From assembly GCF_029946005.1 (NCBI RefSeq), contig NZ_JAQSDR010000037.1:62001-126000 (forward strand): 64,000 nucleotides of DNA, given 5' to 3'. Under the pieces are notes generated by a model, which saw only the letters and a program-made list of their open reading frames with translations, was not told the origin of the DNA and searched no databases. A program made the translations under genes and the position numbers. Each line of letters starts with the position of its first letter. Position 1 is the stretch's first letter. This stretch comes from Aquabacterium sp. (GTDB taxonomy: Bacteria; Pseudomonadota; Gammaproteobacteria; Burkholderiales; Burkholderiaceae_C). Positions 16,739 to 25,379 of the stretch are shown here, in pieces.

Positions 16739-17554
16739 ATGCTGGACATCGTCCATGAGTCCTTCTACAAATTCGTGCACATCGCGGACCCCGAGGCGTG
16801 CACCATCGCCCTGCGCGACATCACGCAGGGCCTGACGGGCAGCATTTTGGTGGCCACCGAAGGCATCAATGGCATGGTGGCGGCCGAGCCCGCCGCGCTG
16901 GAAGCGTTTCACGCGCGCCTGCTTGAAGATCCGCGTTTGACCGGCCTGTTTGCTGGCATGACCTTCAAGCGCAGCCCCTGCAAGACCAAGCCTTTCTTCA
17001 AGATGAAGGTGCACCACAAGCCCGAGATATTGCCCTTGGGCGTTGAATGGGTGGACGCCATTCACCAGACTGGCATCAATGTCAGCCCACAAGAATGGCG
17101 TGAGTTGATCAAGCAGGATGACGTGGTCCTGATCGACAACCGCAACAGCTTCGAGTTCAAGCTGGGCCGCTTCAAAAATGCGGTGGATCCGCAGGTGCAC
17201 ACCTTCCGCGACCTGCCTCGCTACATCGAAGCGCACGTTGATGAATGGAAGGCCGAAGGCAAGCGTGTGGCCATGTACTGCACCGGTGGCATCCGCTGCG
17301 AAAAAACCAGCGCCTGGATGCTGGACATGGACATCCCCGTGTACCAACTCGAAGGCGGCATCCTGAGCTACTTCGCCGAGATGCCCGATGCCGACAAGGA
17401 CTGGGAAGGCGAGTGCTTCGTCTTCGACAACCGCATCGCGCTCGACACGCACTTGCAGCAAACCGACACCACGGCCGAGGACGTGTACGCGGGTGATCCG
17501 GATGAGCAGTGGCGCCTGCAGCGTGCCAAGCGCCTGGCCAAGGGCAGCAAGTAG
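16739..17554 (+). CDS. trhO: tRNA uridine-34 hydroxylase TrhO (rhodanese-domain protein)
   Basis: TrhO installs the 5-hydroxyl on uridine 34 of certain tRNAs in an oxygen-dependent way. The N-terminal acylphosphatase-like domain carries LVATEGINGMVA. The rhodanese domain follows, with LIDNRNSFEFKLGRFKNAV and the active-site loop CTGGIRCEKTSAWM. Three cysteines (C in YCTGG, RC and GEC) are typical. The 271-residue form starting at ATG 16739 is used. A GTG at 16727, overlapping the psd stop as GTGA, is an equally coupled alternative that adds four residues. Confidence 0.92.
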   Translation: MLDIVHESFYKFVHIADPEACTIALRDITQGLTGSILVATEGINGMVAAEPAALEAFHARLLEDPRLTGLFAGMTFKRSPCKTKPFFKMKVHHKPEILPLGVEWVDAIHQTGINVSPQEWRELIKQDDVVLIDNRNSFEFKLGRFKNAVDPQVHTFRDLPRYIEAHVDEWKAEGKRVAMYCTGGIRCEKTSAWMLDMDIPVYQLEGGILSYFAEMPDADKDWEGECFVFDNRIALDTHLQQTDTTAEDVYAGDPDEQWRLQRAKRLAKGSK

Positions 17555-17555
17555 C

Positions 17556-18461
17556 GTGTCCTCCAAGCCGCGCCCCCTGCCCACCAAGGATGGCGTCGGC
17601 CCCAGTTGTGTGGCCTTGCCAGCGGGCCCTTGGCGCACCATGGCCGAGTTCCTGGTGCAGCAGTTTCCTGCAGTCTCCGCCGCGACCTGGCTGGCCCGCA
17701 TGCAGTCGGGCGAAGTGGTCGATGAGCACGCCGTGCCGGTCACGCCTGAGCGAAGCTACCAGTCCCACCTCCGCCTGTACTACTACCGAGCCATCGAGTC
17801 CGAACCGCGCCTGCCGTTCGACGAAGTCGTGCTGTTTCAGGACGAGCACATTGTGGTCGCCGACAAGCCGCATTTCATGCCCGTGACCCCCGGTGGCCGC
17901 TACCTGCAAGAGACCCTGCTGGTGCGCCTGAAGCGCCGCTTGGGCATCGACACGCTGGCCCCCATCCACCGCCTGGACCGCGAGACGGCGGGCATCGTGC
18001 TGTTCTCGATCCAGCCGTCCACGCGGGGCCCTTACCAAAGCGTCTTTTCACAAAGGACCGCCACCAAGCACTACCAGGCCGTGGCCCCCTGGCGCCCTGG
18101 CCTGGCCTGGCCTCTGACCCGCCAAAGCCGCCTGGAAGAAGACGAGCACTTCATGCAGATGCGCGAGGTGCGTGGCGAGCCCAACACCGAGACGCACATT
18201 GACGTGTTGAAGGTGCAGGGCGACCTGGCCCTGTACGCCCTGAGCCCCATCACTGGCCGCAAGCATCAACTGCGTGTGCATTGCGCGGCCTTGGGGCTGC
18301 CCATCGTCAACGACCTGATCTATCCGAAGCTGTTCGAGGCCGACAGCGATGACCATGCCAAGCCACTGCAACTGCTGGCCAAGGCCATCGAGTTCACCGA
18401 CCCCATCACCGGGCAGGCCCGGCAGTTCACCAGCCAGCAAGCCCTGATGCTGCGGGCATGA
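17556..18461 (+). CDS. RluA-family pseudouridine synthase
   Basis: The catalytic motif HRLDRETAGIVLFS contains the essential aspartate of RluA/RluC-type synthases, and TGRKHQLRVHCAALGLPIV is the matching C-terminal block. At 301 residues it lacks a clear S4 domain. The N-terminal part (TMAEFLVQQFPAVSAATWLA) resembles the divergent N-terminus of the small subgroup that acts on tRNA or rRNA but is poorly characterised. The target uridine is unknown. The GTG start at 17556 begins two bases after the trhO stop, so the gene is the last of the dedA-psd-trhO operon. No clear terminator follows. Confidence 0.85.
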   Translation: MSSKPRPLPTKDGVGPSCVALPAGPWRTMAEFLVQQFPAVSAATWLARMQSGEVVDEHAVPVTPERSYQSHLRLYYYRAIESEPRLPFDEVVLFQDEHIVVADKPHFMPVTPGGRYLQETLLVRLKRRLGIDTLAPIHRLDRETAGIVLFSIQPSTRGPYQSVFSQRTATKHYQAVAPWRPGLAWPLTRQSRLEEDEHFMQMREVRGEPNTETHIDVLKVQGDLALYALSPITGRKHQLRVHCAALGLPIVNDLIYPKLFEADSDDHAKPLQLLAKAIEFTDPITGQARQFTSQQALMLRA

Positions 18462-18834
18462 GTGGCCTTTTTTAACGCGTTCATTCGCTCTTCGGGCGCC
18501 AAATTGGTGGCGACTCGCGCCACAGAGTTACGACTGGCCTACGTGGGGCGTTTTGTTTTTAGATCAGTCAGTTAACGGCCAGGAGCTGCCGGGTAACGTA
18601 TTCACCCGACTGACAGGTTAAGGCTGGTCAGAGTCATTCGCTGCCGACAGCCTGGCGGCAGCTTCGATCACCGCCGACCAATCGACTGGCTGCCACGTGC
18701 ATGGCCGCTGCGCCTCCAAACCTGCCACTCGACAGTCGGCGGCTGCGATGCAACCCAAGCGAGACGACAGAGACGCTGGATGCCTGCAAGTCGTTGCCGC
18801 GTGGACATGCTACATCCCGGCGACACGGACAGTG
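18462..18834. other. Intergenic stretch at the left edge of the accessory block
   Basis: No convincing coding frame, tRNA or attachment repeat was found in these 373 bases. The sequence has a weak stem (CGCCA...TGGCG near 18498-18513) and a T-rich run near 18550. It marks the change from compact housekeeping genes to looser, less GC-rich DNA. Confidence 0.4.
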
Positions 18835-20040
18835 CTAGAGGTGATACAGGATGCCAAGTACCAGCACGGCTTTCTCGACGGCCCGGAACCCTTGATGCGG
18901 CTGCCCGACCGACAGAATGTCAGCGACTCCCAAACCGCCAATCGTCTCAAACCTGCGCAGGTGGGAAAGCGGGGGCGGAAGTTTCTCGCCCACCCTCTTG
19001 AAAATGCTGGAGCCATCATCAAGATGGAGCGCGACGTATGCATCGGAGTGTTTGTCGAACTCGTCCAGTTTGATCTGCTCCCCGCCCAGCGCGATCTGCC
19101 CAGGAAGAGCAAGGGGGATGGCACTGTCCTCCTTGATCTTGTACGCACTTTGGACATTGGCCAAACAGCCCTTGCCATCAACCTGAACCGCTTCTGACTT
19201 GGATGCTGGCGACGTGACGTTTGGGTTGAGCAGCATTCCGACAACGCGGTGCAAAGCCACCTCGTCTTCCCGAAGCAAAAGGGTCGGCGGGCTCTTGCGC
19301 GGATCAGGCGTTTCCGCTGCCAGCGCCAGCATCGGCGTGTCGGTGGGACATAGCGCGCGCCTCGCATAGGTTTCTTTGCCATGACGGGCGATCACAAGGC
19401 GTCTGTCTTCCACCCGCGACGGCTCGGCTTCGATAATGGCGATGCTCGTTGCTGGACCCGCAAAGCCAAGATTGCTCGACCGCAGCAAGAAGAACGCTTT
19501 TCCGTCGAACCACGATGAACTCAGCTCCTCGAGATCGGTCTCCTGCGAATCACCGACATTCGCGCCCCGCACAAAGGCAGCCAGGCTGGGCTGAATGAGA
19601 ACTTTGAAGGTCGGTACCGCCACTGTCTGGATTGCCACGGGTTTCGCCAAAGGCGGGCTCAGAGGCTCTCTTCGGCAGAAAAGCCGGAATTCCTGGTGGA
19701 GGCCTTCTACCAACCGGCGGACACGTTCAAGATCGGCGACAACAAGCATTATCTCGGCGGGCCGAATGGTTTCCTTAAGGCTGTGATGCGCCTTGTTCAG
19801 TAGCTCTAGCGCAGGGGCTTTGTCTTTCAGCGCCGGGTCGTTGCAGAACGCCGTGAAAACGGAACTCTTGAACAGCTCGTTCGATCCGCCTTTCATCAAC
19901 CCTCGAAGGCGGTTCAGGTGATCTGCAAATGTGGGGGCGAATGTGTGTGTCGAGGCGGTGGGGAATGCAGCATCATCGAAGATGTCGCCCATTCTGCCTT
20001 CAATAAAGATGCGGCATTCGGAGGCATAGTGGCTCTTCAA
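18835..20040 (-). pseudogene. C-terminal fragment of a large SMC-like protein (detached by frameshift)
   Basis: This 401-codon frame opens without a natural start. Its first codon is a TTG inside the end of the upstream frame, and its first residues (LKSHYASECRIFIEGRMGD) read as mid-protein sequence. The body has two regions that look like S24/LexA-type beta domains: LVIARHGKETYARRAL with HRVVGMLL, and LDDGSSIFKRVGEKL with VLVLGILYHL. No Ser-Lys catalytic pair is obvious, and no Walker B or ABC signature is present. I infer that this was once the tail of the protein encoded at 20000-22192, rather than an independent gene. The 41-base overlap in a different frame and the same direction support this. 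The domain assignment is tentative. Confidence 0.6.
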
Positions 20041-22192
20041 CCTGTTGTTCCGCCAGTTCCCCGACCTTCATGCAATCAGCCAGCGCTTCGCTTGTCACGA
20101 CATAGGCCGCCAGCCGCTTCTCCTTCTCTCTCCGCCTCTTGATATCGTCGCTCATCCTCTTGATGAGCGTTATGGCCTGACTGATGGGCTCGATGCCATC
20201 AACCATGGCTTTCAGGCTTTGCAGCTGCGCCAGCAAGGATCTGGGGGCCGTTGTTTTGTCGGACGTGGCCGCCTGTCCGACAACGGATTGCATAAAGGCA
20301 GCGATCCCCTTCTTGTTGGCGTTTCGCCATTCTGCGAACGCGATGGCTTTGTTGATGCGTGTGAGCGCCGCATTCAGCGCAGCAAGATCTTTGTGTCCAT
20401 TGCCCAGCTCGGGCGGCGCGGCAATCTCCATCGCCGGGAAGGCGGAAACGGCCTCATCACAAGCCTTCTTGAATCCTGGCTTCAAAAGACCCAACGAACT
20501 CTTGAACGGGTCGGTATTGAACAGCTCTTCAACCAGCGCCTCTTGAATGAGACTTCCCGGATGCTCCGGGAGATCGGACCGTATCTCCTGCCCCAGGACT
20601 TCCGGCAGGCTATGGCTTAGCTGACCGAGTTCGTGCTTCGCCCACGCCGAAAATGTCTGCCCCAAAAAATCGCTGTCGGAGGCTGCGGCTGCCTGCAGAT
20701 GATCTTTGATGGGCGCGCCTGTCACCGGATCAACGGCCTCTTTCAGGTCGTGCCGACAGACAATGCAGGTATCTTCGTCTCCGGCGAGATGCGTGTGCTC
20801 TTTCTGCCATGCCGCGATCCGGGAGTACAGCCGCAACCGGCCAGCCTTGTTGGGGTCGGCGGCCAGCTTTGCGAGTTCTTCGGATTCCCTCTGAAGAGAC
20901 GCAATCCGATTCTTGGCCTCTTCAATTTCTTCGGCCGTAAGCTTTGCTAGCGCCCCCAGACGGGCGGCGGAAGGAAGGCTGGAAATGCCTTTTGAAACCT
21001 GCGAAAGGGCTGGCTGAATGTTGTCTTCCAGATCGGAACGTTGCCTTGCTTCGTCTGGATCGAACGATTCCCCCAAAACCGTCTTTGCATCCGCAAGGCC
21101 TTTTGCCTTTAATCCTTCTAGATGCGCCAACGCCTCCGTGAGGAGGGTTTCGATTGACGTGTCTGCAGACGGCTCCGGAATCGCCTTTCCAAAAGTGATT
21201 GCCGGGTTCTTTGCGAAGATGTCGAGCAAGTCCGCGCGGCTCCACTTGAATGCTTCATCAAAGGCCTGAATCTCCTTTTCGCGATCCTTTTTGAAGTCAC
21301 CGTCGATTTTTTTCTTTACCCGCTCCGCGTGAGACGCGAGATTGACCAAAGGGGCCATGCCTGTCAGCTCGGCGACGGCCCGTCCCAGCTTTGAATCGGA
21401 TCCAACCTGGACAAAGGGCAGCAGTCCCGGCATCGCCGTCCCAACCCTCGCGCCAATAGGGTCGAGCCCAAGAGCGGCGAGACCGGACTCCTCTTCCTGC
21501 AGCTTATCTCTGGCCGTGCGTTTTTGCGAACGCCTTACCGAGTAGCGCGTCTTGCTTTCGTCCTCGAAGACAAGCTCGACCCAAGTGTCAACAGGGATGG
21601 CGGCGGATGCCGGTTTTTCCACGGATGGATCGGGCAGCGGCATCACAGGCGAAAGCGTGTGCTCCGATGTTCCATCGATCTCACAGGTAAATTCCTTGTT
21701 CGCCGGTTCCGGCGCGCGCTGGGGGCGAAGCACTTCGCCCGTAAGCGTCCAGATAATCGCGTTTAGGAGTGATGTCTTCCCGCAGCCGTTGAATCCCTCA
21801 AACATCGTGACACCAGGCCCGAAGGAAAAGGTGAAGTCTTCCGGTTTGACCTTGGAACTTCCTCCGCGATGAAGGCCGCCGAACTGATGGGCGCGGATCG
21901 AAACAAGGGTGTAGCGCTTCTTCTCCTGCGGGGACGGAAGAATCGCTTCAGGGATGCTGTCCGGCGGCTTTGCTATGCAATCCACAATGGCCTCAACGTC
22001 CGTGGATTGCACGTTGCCAGCCCATTTGTTCTTGTGACCGTGATACCAGTTCAGAACCGATCGCGCGGCATCGGAAGCGAGCTGAAACGGCGCGTCATCC
22101 TTTCCCACGCCGACAGGCCGTACGCTGATCAGATCGGCGCATAGGCTATCGATCGTGTGCAGGTGAAGCGCCCTGAGCGGCTTCTTTTCCAT
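20000..22192 (-). pseudogene. N-terminal part of a SMC/Rad50-like ATPase, truncated
   Basis: The 730-codon frame starts at ATG 22192. It has an AAA/ABC-type head with Walker A in GFNGCGKTSLLNAI (residue ~131), preceded by FSFGPGVTMFE. Long helical arms follow (residues ~290-460 and 560-720) on either side of CIVCRHDL at ~475, which resembles a zinc-hook CxxC. An active SMC-like ATPase also needs a signature motif and Walker B after the second arm. Neither is present, as the frame ends in PLCLRMPHLY right after an arm sequence (GELAEQQVEE). An internal deletion plus frameshift has therefore probably removed the second half of the ATPase head. Intact relatives would be large DNA-associated or defence ATPases. 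Base composition is less GC-rich than the flanks, suggesting transfer. Confidence 0.7.
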
Positions 22193-22664
22193 CGTCTACC
22201 CCCTGGTTTATGCCTTGTCGAAACGCAACATACTACCTATGAGAGTGGTGAATGGAAAAGGGTGATGACGCGATTGATCCACATTCAAATCTGAGGGTGT
22301 AGCGAGCGAAATCGAATTGACGAGTACGCGCATCGGCTTCGTGGCGCACAGTTAAGTGAAGCCGATGACGGCTTTGGGGCAGCACTGTGAGTAAGCACAG
22401 CGGGGAAGCCAACACAGGCAGTGGGACCGAATGTCAGCTTGCCGATGCCTGCGGTCAGCAGGCTTGCGGGCCACGACCGGCTCCTGCCGCTGCACACCTG
22501 CTGTCCGGCGATGAAGGCTGCTTGCGGCCATCCATTCGCCGCTGTTGAGCCGCATCTGAGACCAAAAGCGATCACACGAGATCGGCAAAGCCGATGTCCG
22601 CTGCACGGCTCTGACCGGTCACGCGTGGCACCCATTTGGGTGGGTCCATCGTGTCGAAGGCGGG
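22193..22664. other. Gene-free spacer inside the accessory block
   Basis: No plausible gene was found in these 472 bases. Frames of 60-116 codons exist on the minus strand, but their composition (rich in Ser, Arg, Cys) and lack of any motif suggest non-coding or relic DNA. An inverted pair, ATCGGCTTCG near 22332 and GAAGCCGATG near 22358, could form a hairpin. Confidence 0.4.
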
Positions 22665-23927
22665 CTATTCGACTTGCGGCGAAGCTGGTGCGGCGCTAAG
22701 AGCCGGGCCGCTGCGCAGTTGATCCAGTACCGCTTGAAGCCGCGCCAGCAGGTCATCGTAGGTGATGATGTCGGCGACACCTTTGGAATCGCGACGCAGC
22801 ACTTCGAACTCGCGACGCTGAGCCTCGGACAGCGCGTGACTGCGCCCCATGATCACAATGCCGGAGGGGTTGATGATGCGAATCTTGAAACCTGCTGGCA
22901 GCTTCGCGCTTAACAATCGTGTCAAGTAGTCCTCGCCAGCTAACGACCACCGATTCAGATGCCTCAGGTAGTGAGTGACCTGACCCATTGCTCCGACTAA
23001 GTCGCGCATCGGCAGGTGGTGGTCGCGGTAACGCGCCGGCAGCATGATCGGCTTGCCCATGGGCTTCTTGATCTCGATAACGTCGACGTTGCCAGATGCG
23101 TCTACCAAGAGGATGTCGATGCGCCGCCAAGTGGAGGCATCAGCGTCCCATAGCCTGACCTCGGTGAAGGCCTTGATGTACCTGGGATTCAGGAGCAGGA
23201 TGATCTCCACGATCTCCAATTGCCACTGCGCCTCCGAAGTCCCGGCCTCGTTGGTCAGCATGGCCTGTAGCCTGTCCAGAGCGAAAGCGTACTTGGCAAC
23301 GTCGAAATCGATAAAGGGGGCCTCTAGATTTGGAGCGGTCGCTGTAGTGCGCTGATCGACATAGGCATTTAACAACGCTTCGGCATCGATTTTCGGTTCG
23401 GTGTACTGGCGAATCACAGTGCCGACGCGCGCCTGGACATAGCGTCGCAGTTCGTGCGGCGTCGGGAACTGGCCCAGCAGCCGCTCGTATTCCGGGATCG
23501 GGATAGCGTCCGAATCGGGGCCGCCGATGACGATACGCTCAAGTCCGAGGCTTTGAATGACGCCGAGGATGGACACCTTGCGCTCAGCGCTGAACCATTT
23601 CCAGTCTGGCCGCGCATCCCGATGCAGGAGGACCGGCGTCTCAAAGCCAAGGATCTCTGGCTTGAAGCGGAAGTACTCGCCTTCTGCCCTCGCGATGGCA
23701 AACACCAATCGATCGTCGTCTAGCCGCGTGATGTCATCGTCATCGTCGGTGGCATCGGCGGCCGCTTCCTCGACTAGGTCCTGCGACGTGAGGTGAAACG
23801 TGCCTTTCACCAGCAGTTCATCGCCGCGTCCGAACATTTCGCGAACCCAACTGGTGTTGTCGCGCGGGCGGTAGACGAGGTGGAGTTCGTTATCGGAGAT
23901 GTCGAATTCAACAGCAGGCTTAGTCAT
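22665..23927 (-). CDS. sduA: Shedu-type anti-phage nuclease (SduA family)
   Basis: Shedu proteins are single-gene defence systems with a PD-(D/E)xK-type nuclease of the DUF4263 family. The C-terminal half shows the hallmark layout. SEAQWQLEIVEIILLLNP has the conserved E and WQ positions. RRIDILLVDASGNVDVIEIK supplies the catalytic D and E-x-K (residues ~268-288). A conserved Gln-Tyr helix follows (GAMGQVTHYL). The N-terminal ~200 residues form a variable sensing or assembly region, here with an acidic run (ATDDDDDITRLDDD). The ATG at 23927 (MTKPAVEFDIS) is chosen over two upstream ATGs that add unstructured residues. The gene stands alone on the minus strand, next to the broken SMC-like gene, in a typical defence-gene setting. 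Confidence 0.85.
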   Translation of the reverse strand: MTKPAVEFDISDNELHLVYRPRDNTSWVREMFGRGDELLVKGTFHLTSQDLVEEAAADATDDDDDITRLDDDRLVFAIARAEGEYFRFKPEILGFETPVLLHRDARPDWKWFSAERKVSILGVIQSLGLERIVIGGPDSDAIPIPEYERLLGQFPTPHELRRYVQARVGTVIRQYTEPKIDAEALLNAYVDQRTTATAPNLEAPFIDFDVAKYAFALDRLQAMLTNEAGTSEAQWQLEIVEIILLLNPRYIKAFTEVRLWDADASTWRRIDILLVDASGNVDVIEIKKPMGKPIMLPARYRDHHLPMRDLVGAMGQVTHYLRHLNRWSLAGEDYLTRLLSAKLPAGFKIRIINPSGIVIMGRSHALSEAQRREFEVLRRDSKGVADIITYDDLLARLQAVLDQLRSGPALSAAPASPQVE

Positions 23928-24362
23928 GGTCGATCTTGGAAGGGGGCGCTTCATTGCGTCCAAAATGTCGATGTCGCTGCGGTCACCAGGGAGGGCCGCA
24001 GACAAAGGACAGATGCGCTGAACGGTGTTCGGCTAGTCCGTGTAACGAATCAACAGTCGTCGGCGCGCGGTACAAGTGCCAAGCGTCGAGGTGGCCGGCG
24101 GTCTGCCAGATGGTCGGCCGCTCAAGTCCTAGCAGCCGCGTTGGCCCTAGCGACAACTTTTATGCAGACCTGCATGAAATCTTCGAAGTGTAGGGCCTCA
24201 CCCATCAAGATTTGATTCTCGAGCATGTCCGCATGGCAGCACCTACCGTTCGCTGGCGCGCAGCCAACGACGGACAGCAACCGCTGCACAGCGGTCTGTG
24301 CCCGCAGGTTGCCTCGTGACAGCAATTAGTCGCTTCCGACCAGTCACCCCTCCCCAGCGCTG
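23928..24362. other. Gene-free spacer at the right edge of the accessory block
   Basis: No gene, tRNA or direct repeat was recognised in these 435 bases. Part of the left end could be leader sequence for the Shedu gene. Alternative in-frame ATGs for that gene lie at 23954 and 24005. The remainder resembles the spacer at 22193-22664 in composition. Confidence 0.4.
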
Positions 24363-25282
24363 TCATCTGCCCAAAGCAGGATAAGTAAAGAAAATGAAGT
24401 GCGTCGCATTGACCGCAAAGTGCGTCACCACCGCAGCCTCCACGCGACGGGTCTTGGCGTACACCCCCGCATAACCCAGCCCGGCGAGTGTGGCAAACGC
24501 CATGTAAAGCGGCCCGCCCCCCAGATGCGCCAGTCCGAACAAGGTGGCAGACACGAGGATGGGCAAGAAAATCAGCCCCGGTCTGTGCGCGAGGGCGCGC
24601 GTCAGCCGCTCCTGAATCAGCCCACGAAAGAACGCCTCTTCAGCCACGCAGGTAAAGAACAAGTTGACGAACAGGAAGGTCGGCGCAAACGGCGGCAGTG
24701 CGGCGCCCAGCTTGGGTTCGAAGCGCACCTGGCCGGCCAGCCAAGCCGCCCCAATCGCCGCGGCCGCGGTGGCCACAGCGGCGACCAGCGTCGGCGCCAC
24801 GGCAGCGCGCGCATCTTGCCAGGAGGCGAGGCGGGGCGCCAAACAGGCCAGTAGCAACAGGCCGACGCTGCCCTTGTCGAAATTGGCGTACAGCGTGAAT
24901 GGCACCGCATCTGGGGTCGTGCGCACGGCGTTGACCAGCAAGGGGTTGTGAAAGCCGGGCAGCACATGCACTGCCAAGGCCAAGCCCAGCCCTCCTGCGG
25001 CCCGGTCCATGCCCCGGCTTGCTGCTGGCGCGTTTCCAGGCTCGCGGCCTTCAAGCAAATGCCCGTCATCACAAAGAGTGCCACGACTGCAGTGGCGGTC
25101 AACACCCCAGCGACGCAACCCGCCACCATCGCGGCCGAGAACAAGATCATCCAGGGCGCAAGCAGCAGTCCCTTGTTGCCAGGAAATGCCTTGGTGGGCC
25201 ACCATGCCGAAGCGATGGCGCACGCGAGCAATGCAAAAGTGATGAACATGGGCCATTGTCGGGGATCAGGTTTCGTGTGCAT
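24363..25282 (-). pseudogene. CPBP intramembrane metalloprotease, frameshifted
   Basis: The C-terminal part carries the CPBP (Rce1-like) motifs: EEAFFRGLIQERL (motif 1), FGLAHLGGGP (motif 2) and HFAVNATHF. Membrane segments lie between them. The natural N-terminus lies in another frame: starting at ATG 25282 (or 25249, MFITFALLACAIASAWW), it encodes two hydrophobic segments down to about LETRQQQAG. The productive frame then switches near 24985-25025 to AAGGLGLALAVHVLPG. In the C-terminal frame, the sequence upstream of that point (for example CALDDLVLGRDGGG) is not membrane-like. An intact gene would give ~305 residues. Either the gene is decaying or there is a one-base sequencing error. CPBP proteins act in prenyl-protein or peptide processing and bacteriocin immunity. 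Confidence 0.75.
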
Positions 25283-25379
25283 CTTTGCTGCTGAATCGCA
25301 GATGCAACAACGGTGGCGCGGATGCACGCGCACGAACTGAGGGACACTGCCTGCCTGGCGACCTGGAGCACGGTACGAC

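Noticed and set aside
18462..18560. Attachment site or tRNA end for the accessory block
   Set aside because: No tRNA-like cloverleaf or direct repeat matching the right edge near 24300 could be found by eye.
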